A stretch of 64,000 nt of DNA from Clostridium minihomine (GTDB lineage: Bacteria; Bacillota; Clostridia; Oscillospirales; Acutalibacteraceae). A program made the position numbers and the translations under genes. Each line of letters starts with the position of its first letter. Position 1 is the stretch's first letter. Below the pieces are notes generated by a model that worked only from the letters and a program-made list of their open reading frames with translations, had not been told where the DNA came from and ran no database searches. The stretch is from contig NZ_OEQH01000003.1 in NCBI RefSeq assembly GCF_900240385.1, forward strand, positions 186,001 to 250,000, given 5' to 3'. This document shows, piece by piece, positions 25,875 to 36,244 of this stretch.

Positions 25875-26324
25875 ATGAAAATCAGCGACAATGTTGCCAA
25901 TTATATTTTGAATTTGCTGGAAGCAGCAGATGGGCGGGCAGAAATCCAGCGCAATGAGCTGGCCGAAGTGTTGGGGTGTGTCCCCAGTCAGATCAGCTAC
26001 GTTATTACCTCTCGCTTTACGCCGGAGCAAGGCTATTTGGTGGAAAGCAGACGGGGCGGCGGAGGATATATCCGCATTACCCGAATCCGCATGGATGGAA
26101 GCAGTGCCATTATGCATACCGTAAATTCCATCGGCCGGTCATTAGACAGCGCCACCGCCAGGGCGATGCTTTCTAACCTATGTCAGCGTGAGATTCTTTT
26201 AGAAGAAGTAGCAAGCGCTATGGCGGCAGCTCTTAACGATCGGTGTTATTTCTGCGTTCCGCAGGAAGACCGCGATGTGCTGCGGGCCGCCTTATTTAAG
26301 CATATGCTGATGACACAGATTTGA
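25875..26324 (+). CDS. ctsR: Class III heat-shock repressor CtsR
   Basis: 149 residues. A dimeric winged-helix repressor of clp genes, inactivated by heat and removed through McsB/ClpCP. The N-terminal helix-turn-helix (about 22-50) and the glycine-rich wing R60-GGGGYI, which enters the minor groove, are intact. The C-terminal half is the dimerisation domain. It heads the operon ctsR-mcsA-mcsB-clpC, as in Bacillus, downstream of a perfect CtsR box. Confidence 0.95.
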   Translation: MKISDNVANYILNLLEAADGRAEIQRNELAEVLGCVPSQISYVITSRFTPEQGYLVESRRGGGGYIRITRIRMDGSSAIMHTVNSIGRSLDSATARAMLSNLCQREILLEEVASAMAAALNDRCYFCVPQEDRDVLRAALFKHMLMTQI

Positions 26325-26341
26325 GTGCAGGAGGGATTTGT

Positions 26342-26869
26342 ATGAAATGTCAGCTTTGCGGAAAAAATTCCGCAACTACTTATGTGAAGATTATTGTAAA
26401 CGGTGAATTGAGTGAATACGCCTTGTGCAGTGGATGTGCGCATAAAATGGGCTATGGTAATTTTTTTTATCCCTTTTCACTGGATTTTAACAGTTTGCTT
26501 GGCAGCTTTTTTGGAAGCCAGACGCCTGAAATGACAGACACCATTCGTTGCCCGGGCTGTGGTTCTTCCTTTGGGGAAATCGCCCAAAGCGGTAAGGTTG
26601 GGTGTGCGGAATGTTACCGAACCTTTCGCAGCCGCATGATGCCTTCTGTGCAAAGAATTCATGGGAATACCAGCCATTGCGGAAAACGCCCGACCAGTCG
26701 CGCGTTGCGGGTGACACCGGAATCGAAACTGAGTGTACCCCCCAAGGCATCCAGTGAGCTAAAGCAAAAGAAGAAAGAGTTAAAAGAAGCTATAGAAAGC
26801 CAGAATTTTGAACGGGCTGCAATATTGCGTGACGAAATCAAGAAGCTGGAAGGAGACGGGAAAGCATGA
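26342..26869 (+). CDS. mcsA: McsA, zinc-binding activator of McsB
   Basis: 175 residues. Adaptor that activates the arginine kinase McsB. Two zinc-binding units are visible: C3/C6 with C29/C32, and C70/C73 with C88/C91. A C-terminal UVR motif (about 138-172, with EAIESQNFERAAILRDEIK) follows. The ATG at 26342 follows GGAGGG with 7-nt spacing. The last four bases overlap the mcsB start (ATGA). Confidence 0.93.
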   Translation: MKCQLCGKNSATTYVKIIVNGELSEYALCSGCAHKMGYGNFFYPFSLDFNSLLGSFFGSQTPEMTDTIRCPGCGSSFGEIAQSGKVGCAECYRTFRSRMMPSVQRIHGNTSHCGKRPTSRALRVTPESKLSVPPKASSELKQKKKELKEAIESQNFERAAILRDEIKKLEGDGKA

Positions 26870-27885
26870 TGAAATGGTATGAAAAAAGCGGGAAAGAATC
26901 CGATGTGGTAATCAGCACCCGTGTTCGGCTGGCTCGGAACCTTGGGGAATATCCGTTTCCGGTAAAAATGAGCGGGGATCAGCGAGAAAAGGTAGAGCAA
27001 GCCGTTCGGGATGCAGTGATGCACGGAAACAGTGCCATTGCTCAGGATTTTCGGTTTGTTTCTCTGGATGATATCAGCCAGAATGAAGCGGTTTCTTTAG
27101 TGGAACGCCATTTGGTCAGCCCGGAATTTATTTCGGCTCCCCACGGAAGGGGATTGCTGTTAACTCAGGATGAAACAATTTCTATTATGATAAATGAAGA
27201 GGATCATCTGCGGATTCAAGTGATGCGGGAAGGGCTGGATTTAGAAGGTGTCTATGATCTGGTGGATCGGGTGGATACCTTGTTGAATGAAAGCTTACAC
27301 TTTGCATATGATGAGGAATTGGGATTTTTAACCCAATGCCCAACAAATTTGGGAACCGGAATGCGGGCCTCTTTAATGCTGCATCTGCCGGCGCTGCAAG
27401 AAAGCGGCGCAATGAGGCGTGTGGCTGCCAGCCTGTCAAAGCTTGGTTTGGTTATCCGGGGTATTTACGGAGAAGGCACCGAATCCATAGGGGCCATCTA
27501 TCAGCTTTCCAATCAGGTAACGCTGGGACTGAGCGAACAGGCCGCCATTGCCAATTTGAAAAGCATTGCCGATCAGTTGATTGCGCAGGAACGGACTGCC
27601 CGGGAGGAACTGGTTAAAACCGTGGAAACACAGGATCAGATTTACCGTGCCATGGGAATTTTGAAAAGTGCGCGGGTACTCAGCAGTGACGAGTTTATGC
27701 GATTGATTTCTTATGTCAGAATGGGGGTTGCCGCGGGTTTTCTGGCGGGAATTTCCTATGACACCATTAACAGCCTGATTGTGCAGGTGCAGCCTGCTAC
27801 AATGATGCTGACGAAAAAAATGACAGCTGCGGAACGGGACGCACTTCGTGCCGGCATCGTTTCTCAGCAGCTGAATGTACAATAA
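26866..27885 (+). CDS. mcsB: Protein-arginine kinase McsB
   Basis: 339 residues. Phosphorylates arginines on CtsR and misfolded proteins, marking them for ClpCP. An ATP:guanido phosphotransferase fold with ISTRVRLARNLG near the N-terminus, the CPTNLGTGMRAS block around residues 158-169 with the conserved Cys-Pro-Thr-Asn-Leu-Gly-Thr-Gly, and RGIYGEGTES further on. The start overlaps mcsA, and clpC follows 17 nt after the stop. Confidence 0.94.
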   Translation: MMKWYEKSGKESDVVISTRVRLARNLGEYPFPVKMSGDQREKVEQAVRDAVMHGNSAIAQDFRFVSLDDISQNEAVSLVERHLVSPEFISAPHGRGLLLTQDETISIMINEEDHLRIQVMREGLDLEGVYDLVDRVDTLLNESLHFAYDEELGFLTQCPTNLGTGMRASLMLHLPALQESGAMRRVAASLSKLGLVIRGIYGEGTESIGAIYQLSNQVTLGLSEQAAIANLKSIADQLIAQERTAREELVKTVETQDQIYRAMGILKSARVLSSDEFMRLISYVRMGVAAGFLAGISYDTINSLIVQVQPATMMLTKKMTAAERDALRAGIVSQQLNVQ

Positions 27886-27902
27886 AAAAGGGGGGACGAT
27901 TT

Positions 27903-30386
27903 ATGTATCGTTTTAACGGATTTACAGAAAAGGCAAACAATGCACTAAACCTTGCCATAGAATCGGCAGAAAATCTGGGTCATACCTATATTGGAAGCGA
28001 GCACATTGTGCTGGGGCTTTTAAAGGAAGGGTCCGGCGTTGCCGCTACTGTGCTGAATAAGCTTCAGGTGACAGCGGAACAGATGGAAGGAATGCTGTCT
28101 CAAAAGATTGGGAGCGGTGCCAAAACCAGTTTGTCAGCGGATGATTTTACACCCCGCAGCAAACGGATTTTACAAATTGCCGTGATGGAAGCCGCACGGC
28201 TGGGCCACAATTATGTGGGAACGGAACATCTTCTGATTGCTATTTTGTCAGAAGGTGACAGCTATGGTGTTCGTTTTCTTCAATCGCTGGGTGCAAAGTC
28301 CAGCGATATTATGAATGAAATCAGTTCTGCTTTGAACAGCGGGGAAGAATCCGGGCCGTCTTCAGGGATGCATTCAGTTTCAGGCGGTGGCAGAAGCGGA
28401 AAGGGAACCAAAACATTGGATCAGTTTGGGCGTGACCTGACGGCATTGGCTGCCAAAGGCGGTGTTGATCCGGTCATCGGCCGCCAGACAGAAATTGAGC
28501 GGGTGATTCAGATTTTGTCCCGCCGTACCAAAAATAACCCCTGCCTGATTGGAGAGCCCGGTGTGGGTAAAACAGCGGTTGCAGAAGGGCTTGCGCTGAA
28601 AATTGCAGAAGGCCAGGTGCCGGAATTGCTGAAAGGCAAACGTTTGATTGCGCTGGATTTAACCGGCATGGTTGCCGGAACCAAGTATCGGGGCGATTTT
28701 GAAGAACGAATTAAGGCTGCGATGGAAGAAGTGCGCAATGCGGGGAATATCATTTTATTCATTGATGAGCTGCATACCATTATCGGGGCCGGTTCTGCAG
28801 AAGGTTCCACCGATGCCGCCAATATTTTAAAGCCCGCTTTGGCCAGAGGGGATTTTCAGGTCATTGGTGCCACTACAGTGAACGAGTATCGCAAGTATAT
28901 TGAAAAAGATGCCGCTTTGGAACGCCGCTTCCAGCCGGTTATGGTTGGGGAGCCCAGCGAAGAAGAGGCCATTGGAATCCTCAAGGGGCTGCGTGACCGG
29001 TATGAAGCACACCACAAGGTCAAGATTACCGATGAGGCCATTGAAGCTGCTGTAAAGCTTTCGGCCCGTTATATTGCAGATCGATTCCTGCCGGATAAAG
29101 CCATTGACTTGGTGGATGAAGCATCTTCTCGTGTAAGGCTGCGTGCCTTTACCGCTCCTTCTGATTTACAGGACATGGAAAAACGAGTGAAAGAGCTGGA
29201 GCAAGAAAAAGCAGCCGCTATTAACGCGCAGGAATTTGAGCGTGCCGCCAAAGTGCGGGACGAAGAGAGAAAAGCCAGAGAAGAGCTGGAGAATCAGAAA
29301 AATCTTTGGACAGAAAAACGTGCCCATCTGGGTGGCGAGGTAACGCCCGAAGATATTGCGAACGTGGTGTCTATGTGGACCAGTGTGCCTGTATCTCAGC
29401 TGACAGAAGAAGAAAGCGCCCGTCTGCTTCGCTTGGAAGATACCCTTCACAAGCGCTTGGTTGGGCAGAATGAGGCAGTCAGTGCCGTGTCCCGTGCCAT
29501 TCGCCGTGGGCGTGTGGGCCTCAAAGATCCGAAACGTCCTGTGGGTTCGTTTATTTTCCTTGGCCCAACCGGTGTGGGTAAAACAGAGCTGTGCAAGGCT
29601 TTGGCAGAGTCGATGTTTGGCAACGAGAACGCTATGATTCGTCTGGATATGTCTGAATATATGGAGAAGCATACGGTATCCCGCCTGATTGGTTCGCCCC
29701 CCGGATATGTGGGGTATGACGAGGGCGGTCAGCTGACAGAAGCGGTGCGTCGCAAACCTTATTCCGTAGTTTTGTTTGACGAAATCGAGAAAGCCCATCC
29801 CGATGTATTCAATATTTTGCTTCAGATTTTAGAAGACGGCCGTCTGACGGATGCCCAAGGCAGAAAGGTGGACTTTAAAAACACCGTTATTATCATGACC
29901 TCTAACGTGGGGGCCCGTTTAATTACGGAAAAGAAGGGAAGCCTTGGATTTACCTCTGACGAAAAAGCAACCGACAGCGAAAAGGTAAAGGAAATGGTTT
30001 TGGGCGAGCTGAAGAATACTTTCCGTCCCGAATTTTTGAATCGTGTGGACGATATCATTGTGTTCCATAAGCTGTCCGATTCGGATATCCGCGAAATTGC
30101 GGTTCGTATGCTGGAAACTCTTCGCAAGCGTCTGGTGGAAATTGGTGTTGGCATTCGCTTTACTGATGAAGCCGTCAGCGCCATCGCCAAAGAAGGTTTT
30201 GATCCGGTATACGGAGCTCGGCCGCTGCGCCGTGCCATTCAGTCAAAATTAGAAGATAAAATTTCAGAACAGATGTTGGAGGGGGAAATCCACGCCGGCA
30301 AACAGGTTACCTGCCATTACAAAGACAACGAATTTGTGTTTGAAGAATCTTCAGAATCTTTGAACGAAAGTACTATTGAGAAATAA
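27903..30386 (+). CDS. clpC: ATP-dependent Clp protease ATP-binding subunit ClpC
   Basis: 827 residues. AAA+ unfoldase that feeds ClpP. It has two N-terminal Clp-N repeats (about 5-145), AAA module 1 with Walker A GEPGVGKTAV and Walker B FIDELHT, a UVR-containing middle domain (about 420-455) that binds McsB/McsA-type adaptors, and AAA module 2 with GPTGVGKTEL and LFDEIEKAHPDV. It ends with the C-terminal D2-small domain. Full length for the family. It closes the CtsR operon. A promoter for the next gene lies within its last codons. Confidence 0.96.
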   Translation: MYRFNGFTEKANNALNLAIESAENLGHTYIGSEHIVLGLLKEGSGVAATVLNKLQVTAEQMEGMLSQKIGSGAKTSLSADDFTPRSKRILQIAVMEAARLGHNYVGTEHLLIAILSEGDSYGVRFLQSLGAKSSDIMNEISSALNSGEESGPSSGMHSVSGGGRSGKGTKTLDQFGRDLTALAAKGGVDPVIGRQTEIERVIQILSRRTKNNPCLIGEPGVGKTAVAEGLALKIAEGQVPELLKGKRLIALDLTGMVAGTKYRGDFEERIKAAMEEVRNAGNIILFIDELHTIIGAGSAEGSTDAANILKPALARGDFQVIGATTVNEYRKYIEKDAALERRFQPVMVGEPSEEEAIGILKGLRDRYEAHHKVKITDEAIEAAVKLSARYIADRFLPDKAIDLVDEASSRVRLRAFTAPSDLQDMEKRVKELEQEKAAAINAQEFERAAKVRDEERKAREELENQKNLWTEKRAHLGGEVTPEDIANVVSMWTSVPVSQLTEEESARLLRLEDTLHKRLVGQNEAVSAVSRAIRRGRVGLKDPKRPVGSFIFLGPTGVGKTELCKALAESMFGNENAMIRLDMSEYMEKHTVSRLIGSPPGYVGYDEGGQLTEAVRRKPYSVVLFDEIEKAHPDVFNILLQILEDGRLTDAQGRKVDFKNTVIIMTSNVGARLITEKKGSLGFTSDEKATDSEKVKEMVLGELKNTFRPEFLNRVDDIIVFHKLSDSDIREIAVRMLETLRKRLVEIGVGIRFTDEAVSAIAKEGFDPVYGARPLRRAIQSKLEDKISEQMLEGEIHAGKQVTCHYKDNEFVFEESSESLNESTIEK

Positions 30387-30404
30387 GTCAGCAGGCGGTA
30401 TAAT
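30376..30404 (+). promoter_or_regulatory. Promoter overlapping the clpC 3' end
   Basis: TTGAGA (30376-30381), 17 nt, TATAAT (30399-30404). The -35 lies in the last clpC codons. It would serve the TPR-like gene at 30437 independently of CtsR. Confidence 0.65.
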
Positions 30405-30436
30405 AAAGGCATCAGAAAGAGAAAGCTGGTGTATTC

Positions 30437-31087
30437 ATGGAATTCGCAGCAAACAACCGTCCCGATTTAGCGGCGGCATTGTTCCGTCTGATGGGGGCAA
30501 CGGTTCCCGTTCAATATTCTGTGGAGGAAGAGGCCAGAGAGTTATATTCGGCTCTTCCCAATGATCAGGAACGCCTGCGCAAGGTGATTGCTTTGTGCGG
30601 CGAACCGAAAACGCCGCAGCAGCTGTATCTGGCCGCCAGAGCCGGCAGTTGGCTGGGTGGGTGCGATCAGCAAACCGCCAAATATGCGCAGGCATATTTG
30701 GAAACCAATGGTTGGAGCCAGCTTCCCGCAGGAAGCGTTGTGGAAGAAGGTATTACCGTAAACCGCCAAGCCAGACATCGAGCCCATATGTACGCTATTT
30801 TGGCACAGGCACAAGAGAACTTAGAGAAGCACGAAACGGCTTTGACCAATTATACCGAAGCCTATCGTTTAGAGCCTTATGAGGCAATGTATGCGATTAA
30901 AATAGCGGACATTATTGCAAAATGCCGAAGCCGGAAAGAAGCACTGCGTTTTTTGCAGCAGCAAAAATTGACCCATTACTATCGCCCGGTTTCTTATTTG
31001 GATGAACATGGGAACCGCAGCCATAACCGAACCTTTCAACAGGTTATTAATTCGCACATTTTAAAACTGGAAGCGATTGAGGAATAA
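30437..31087 (+). CDS. TPR-like helical protein of unknown function
   Basis: 216 residues, cytoplasmic, almost wholly helical. Residues about 105-165 (AHMYAILAQAQENLEKHETALTN then YTEAYRLEPYEAMYAIKIAD) fit one to two tetratricopeptide repeats; the rest is not recognised. TPR proteins usually act as protein-binding scaffolds. It sits after clpC but has its own promoter, and a strong terminator follows, so it may be a single-gene unit. No strong ribosome site precedes the ATG (only AAAGAGAAAG), so the start is less certain. Confidence 0.7.
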   Translation: MEFAANNRPDLAAALFRLMGATVPVQYSVEEEARELYSALPNDQERLRKVIALCGEPKTPQQLYLAARAGSWLGGCDQQTAKYAQAYLETNGWSQLPAGSVVEEGITVNRQARHRAHMYAILAQAQENLEKHETALTNYTEAYRLEPYEAMYAIKIADIIAKCRSRKEALRFLQQQKLTHYYRPVSYLDEHGNRSHNRTFQQVINSHILKLEAIEE

Positions 31088-31092
31088 GAAAA

Positions 31093-31136
31093 AAAGACCC
31101 TGTGCCACGGCAAACGCCAGTGCACAGGGTCTTTTT
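31093..31136. terminator. Bidirectional terminator between TPR-like and S1 genes
   Basis: AAAGACCCTGTGC and GCACAGGGTCTTT pair perfectly over 13 bp, with an A-run before and a T-run after. Convergent genes end on both sides. Confidence 0.9.
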
Positions 31137-31153
31137 ATAGGAGGAACAGCTTT

Positions 31154-32098
31154 TTAAAGCGGATTCTTTTCTATGAATTCGGTAATAATTTGTTTATCGC
31201 TGCATTCCGGGGAATAGACAAAACGCTCCATGCGATCTCCTTTAAAGAAATATTTTGGCGGAATGGGACGATAGGAGTAATCAAAGGTGTCTATGATAAT
31301 CAGTTTGATTTTCATGCGGGAGGGAAGAATGCTTTTAATATAAACACTGGCCTGCTGTCCCGGCAGAACGCCTTCTTTTACTTCTGCCAGTCCGGCAAGG
31401 TTTGGCGCCAGTTCCACAAAAATTCCGTAAGGCTCTGTTGAGCGGATGATGCCCGCCACAGTTTCTCCGGTATGGAACAAGGCCACATTTTCCTCCCAGG
31501 TTCCCAGAAGTTCTTTTTGGGTTAAGGTGATTCGGTCGCCTTCAATGGATTTAATCACGGCTCGGATGTCCATACCCACCGTGAAACGTTCCCTGGGGTG
31601 ATCAATACGTGATACGGAGATTGCGTCGATGGGCAAAAGAGAAATCACTCCGCAGCCGATGTCGGCAAAAGCCCCGAAAGTTTCCAGATGAGTAATACGG
31701 GCATCTGTAATATCGCCGGGATGCAGTTTTTCTATGTACTCTTTCCGGCATTTTTCCTGTGCGGCCCGCCGGGAAAGTACTGCGATGGAGTTTCCTGCAT
31801 CATCCTTTTGAAAACCGGTTATCATAAAGCAAACGGGACGGTTTACGCGAGAGATAATGGCGATGTCCCGGGTAGTCCCTTCCCGAATCCCCAAAGCTCC
31901 CTCCTCCCGTGGGATCAGCCCTTTCATACAGCCCAAATCCACCAAAAGATTATGGGAACTGTCACAGACCAGAGCGCGCCCCTCCAATATTTTTTCGTCC
32001 CGGCAAGCATCCATTAAGGTGGTGATATTTCCCATGGCAGCTCGATTTTCCGGTGTATCAATCATCCAGCCCTCAGGCTTATAATTATGCAAGCCCAT
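31154..32098 (-). CDS. S1-domain RNA-binding protein
   Basis: 314 residues from the ATG at 32098, which has AGGAGGG upstream. Two S1-type OB folds are visible in the middle (about residues 125-200: GDITDARITHLETFGAFADIG; and about 210-275: GETVAGIIRSTEPYGIFVELA). They are flanked by an N-terminal domain with GLIPREEGALG and a C-terminal region unique to this group. Relatives resemble ribosomal protein S1 but are shorter, and probably bind mRNA or the 30S subunit. It is monocistronic between a terminator and a divergent lipoprotein gene. Confidence 0.85.
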   Translation of the reverse strand: MGLHNYKPEGWMIDTPENRAAMGNITTLMDACRDEKILEGRALVCDSSHNLLVDLGCMKGLIPREEGALGIREGTTRDIAIISRVNRPVCFMITGFQKDDAGNSIAVLSRRAAQEKCRKEYIEKLHPGDITDARITHLETFGAFADIGCGVISLLPIDAISVSRIDHPRERFTVGMDIRAVIKSIEGDRITLTQKELLGTWEENVALFHTGETVAGIIRSTEPYGIFVELAPNLAGLAEVKEGVLPGQQASVYIKSILPSRMKIKLIIIDTFDYSYRPIPPKYFFKGDRMERFVYSPECSDKQIITEFIEKNPL

Positions 32099-32295
32099 TA
32101 TTTTACCCTCCTTTTTCTGGTCAAGATATCTATATGCGCAAAAGAACCCGGCTAACACAGAATTTGAAAGGTTCTGTTTTTTCTGGGAAAGAGCAGGGGA
32201 TTTTTGTTTTTTCGCTTGTGTTAGAGAATGCTTGCATATCAGGGTAAAATATACTAAAATAATGAGAAGTTCATTTTGGAAAGGGTGATGGCCTG

Positions 32296-33165
32296 ATGCA
32301 CAAAAAAATCTGTGCTATGTTGTCTGTTCTGTTTTTGGTTCTGCTGATTGGCGGTTGTTCCAAAGAGGACAAGCACACGCTTGGATATCAGTTGGATAAG
32401 CCGGCAGCGGGTGAAGAAATTGCTGTGATAGAAACCAGTATGGGAGAAATGAAACTTCGATTTTTTCCAGACGCTGCACCGAAAGCAGTCGAAAATTTCA
32501 AAAAATTATCAGAAAAAGGGTATTATAACGGAATTTCTTTTCACCGGGTAATTGATGGTTTTATGGTTCAGGGCGGGGACCCCACTGCTACGGGCTCTGG
32601 GGGAGAAAGTGCTTTTGGAGGGCCCTTTAAGGATGAATTCAGCAAAACTTTGGTTAATATCCGCGGAGCGGTTGCCATGGCCAATTCTGGGGCGAATACC
32701 AACGGAAGCCAGTTCTTTATCAATCAGACCCCGGCTTCTGCAATGAACAGTTGGGAATATTATCAGGAAATATATGAGTTCTATAAGCAATCTGGTTTTC
32801 CCGAACAAACAATGCTGGACCCGGCCAAAATCACGGATGAGTACAAAAAACTGTATGAAGACAACGGTGGAAATCCCCCGTTAGACGGTGCTTATAACGT
32901 AAAACAGTATGGGCACACAGTATTTGCCCAGGTATTTGAAGGCTTGGATGTTGTAGATGAAATTGCAGCGGTGCCGGTGGACGAAAGAAGCAAGCCGCTG
33001 ACCGATGTGACGATTACAAAGATTACTTTGGAACAGTATCAGGAAGAATCGTCGGGAAACAAAGCCTCTAAGGCCGAAACTTCTGAAAAGGAAGCGGCTA
33101 AGAATGAGACATCGGTAGGCGAAGCATCAAAAACGCAGGAACCGAAAAGCGAGATAGCGAAATAA
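32296..33165 (+). CDS. Cyclophilin-type peptidyl-prolyl isomerase, lipoprotein
   Basis: 289 residues. Signal peptide with lipobox LIGGC (Cys21), so it is anchored on the outer face of the membrane. The cyclophilin domain (about 45-240) has FHRVIDGFMVQGGDP, with the catalytic Arg, and MANSGANTNGSQFFI. An insert of about 40 residues follows the FFI strand, and a low-complexity Lys/Glu/Ser-rich tail closes the protein (about 250-289). It probably helps fold exported proteins. Thioredoxin follows 23 nt later, possibly in the same transcript. Confidence 0.92.
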   Translation: MHKKICAMLSVLFLVLLIGGCSKEDKHTLGYQLDKPAAGEEIAVIETSMGEMKLRFFPDAAPKAVENFKKLSEKGYYNGISFHRVIDGFMVQGGDPTATGSGGESAFGGPFKDEFSKTLVNIRGAVAMANSGANTNGSQFFINQTPASAMNSWEYYQEIYEFYKQSGFPEQTMLDPAKITDEYKKLYEDNGGNPPLDGAYNVKQYGHTVFAQVFEGLDVVDEIAAVPVDERSKPLTDVTITKITLEQYQEESSGNKASKAETSEKEAAKNETSVGEASKTQEPKSEIAK

Positions 33166-33188
33166 TTCAGAATAAAGGAGAGATTACA

Positions 33189-33509
33189 TTGGAAATCATT
33201 CACGCAAACGCAGAAGAATTTGACAAGTTAATCAGTGAAAATTCCTTGGTTTTAGTAGACTTCTGGGCAAGCTGGTGCGGCCCTTGCCGCATGGTAGCCC
33301 CGATTGTAGAAGAGCTGGCAAAAAAGTTTGACGGACAGCTGACCGTTGCCAAAGTAGATGTGGATGACCAGCAGGATTTGGCCCGCCGGTTTGGCATTAT
33401 GAGTATCCCCACCCTGATTTTGTTTAAGAACGGAGCCAAAGAGTGGTCTGAAGTGGGCGTAAAGTCACAGCAGCATTTTGAAGATCTGATTCAGAAAGCT
33501 CTTAATTAA
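33189..33509 (+). CDS. trxA: Thioredoxin
   Basis: 106 residues, cytoplasmic. Classical thioredoxin active site WC30-GP-C33, the cis-proline in SIPTL, and conserved FWASW and KVDVDD segments. The start is TTG at 33189, with AAAGGAG 6-8 nt upstream; no ATG is available. It reduces disulfides in ribonucleotide reductase and other enzymes. Confidence 0.95.
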   Translation: MEIIHANAEEFDKLISENSLVLVDFWASWCGPCRMVAPIVEELAKKFDGQLTVAKVDVDDQQDLARRFGIMSIPTLILFKNGAKEWSEVGVKSQQHFEDLIQKALN

Positions 33510-33569
33510 TCTGCGGAAAAATTGCACTATTTTATTTGTATTTTGGAAACTCCTTACGAATCGGACAAA

Positions 33570-33613
33570 ATATCGCCTATCGCATTGACACCAGATGTGA
33601 TAGGCGATATAAT
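33570..33613 (+). promoter_or_regulatory. Consensus pyrG promoter inside a perfect 12-bp inverted repeat
   Basis: TTGACA (33585-33590), 17 nt, TATAAT (33608-33613): a full consensus promoter. ATATCGCCTATC (33570-33581) and GATAGGCGATAT (33599-33610) are perfect inverted repeats flanking the -35; the right arm runs into the -10. This is the geometry of an operator blocking polymerase. Confidence 0.8.
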
Positions 33614-33630
33614 AAAATGCGGTAATTTGT

Positions 33631-33664
33631 GTTCCCAGCAGTTTGGTGGGAACTTTATTTTTTG
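33631..33664 (+). terminator. Leader terminator (attenuator) of pyrG
   Basis: GTTCCCA (33631-33637) pairs with TGGGAAC (33647-33653), followed by TTTATTTTTTTG, about 12 nt after the likely start of transcription and 48 nt before the pyrG ATG. B. subtilis pyrG is controlled by a comparable leader terminator that responds to CTP. Confidence 0.75.
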
Positions 33665-33702
33665 AGGACAAACAAAAGGTTCCACAATGACAGGGCTGGT
33701 AG

Positions 33703-35319
<1,617 letters not shown>

Positions 35320-35352
35320 AACACAATGGTTTGACTGAAAGGATCGCATTCC

Positions 35353-36045
35353 ATGGAACATAAAATTAAGGTGTCCGCTCCGGTATATCAACAGATTGCG
35401 GCGGATATCGCGGCCAAGATTGTGGAACGGAGATATCAGGTTGGAGACAAGCTTTACGCCCGTTCCGCCCTTGCCAGTCAGTACAGTGTTTCTTCCGAAA
35501 CAGCCCGCCGTGCCATTTCCGTGTTGTCTGATTTAGAGATTGTAACGGTAGTAAAAGGCAGCGGGGTAGTGATTCGCTCTTATGATAATGCCGTTCAGTT
35601 TGTTCAGCAGTTTATGGACATCAAGTCTATTTACGATCTGAAAAAAAACATTTTAGAGAGTCTGGAACGGCAGCAAAAGGAAACGGAGCATATGAACGAA
35701 TGTATTTCGGAAATTCTGGACAGGACAGAACGGTTCCAGGCATTTAATCCTTTTATTCCTTTTGAGATTGAAATCACCACGCAAACACCGTATTTAAACT
35801 TGTCTATTTCCGACATTAACTTCTGGCATTATACAACGGCCACGATTTTGGGGATCCGCAGGGGAGAGATGATGATGATTTCCCCCGGCCCCTATGCGGT
35901 TCTGTGCGATGGAGATGTGCTTTATTACTGCGGGGATACGGATTGTCAAAGCCGTGTGCAGAATTTTCTCTATCCGGAACATCCGCCCGAACAGGCGATT
36001 CTGGATAAGAAACGGCAGGCAAAAAACGGAGCCGCAAAAGAATAA
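35353..36045 (+). CDS. GntR-type regulator with C-terminal RCK_C (TrkA-C) domain, BusR-like
   Basis: 230 residues. An N-terminal GntR winged helix (about 8-75, PVYQQIAADIAAKI to KGSGVVI), a helical coiled-coil linker (about 85-130), and a C-terminal RCK_C-like domain (about 135-205, with a GIRRGEMMMISPGP block). This arrangement matches BusR, a c-di-AMP-responsive repressor of osmolyte uptake in lactic bacteria, and related regulators of potassium transport. No transporter gene is adjacent, so the target must lie elsewhere or may be itself. The c-di-AMP ligand is inferred from the family. A double terminator region follows. Confidence 0.82.
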   Translation: MEHKIKVSAPVYQQIAADIAAKIVERRYQVGDKLYARSALASQYSVSSETARRAISVLSDLEIVTVVKGSGVVIRSYDNAVQFVQQFMDIKSIYDLKKNILESLERQQKETEHMNECISEILDRTERFQAFNPFIPFEIEITTQTPYLNLSISDINFWHYTTATILGIRRGEMMMISPGPYAVLCDGDVLYYCGDTDCQSRVQNFLYPEHPPEQAILDKKRQAKNGAAKE

Positions 36046-36087
36046 GTTTTTCTTTCAGAACAGCGAGTATAAGCGGATCTGATTCAA

Positions 36088-36130
36088 AAAAGTCCTGGTT
36101 TTCATTGAAAACCGGGACTTTTGATCTTGT
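36088..36130 (+). terminator. Terminator after the GntR-type regulator
   Basis: AAAAGTCCTGGTTTTC (36088-36103) with GAAAACCGGGACTTTT (36107-36122), 15 of 16 positions paired by Watson-Crick and one mismatch or wobble, loop ATT; T-rich downstream. Confidence 0.88.
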
Positions 36131-36194
36131 TTTTATCTTTTTTGAATATTTCATTCGATTAAAATGTTTTTGCTGCCGCTGTCTTGCCAAAAGA

Positions 36195-36240
36195 AAAAGC
36201 TGTTTTGTCCGCGTGTGCGAACAGAACAGCTTTTGTTTTT
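36195..36240. terminator. Terminator of rex (bidirectional)
   Basis: AAAAGCTGTTTTGT (36195-36208) pairs with ACAGAACAGCTTTT (36221-36234), with a T-run on each strand. It ends the minus-strand rex gene at 36245. Confidence 0.85.
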
Positions 36241-36244
36241 CGTT

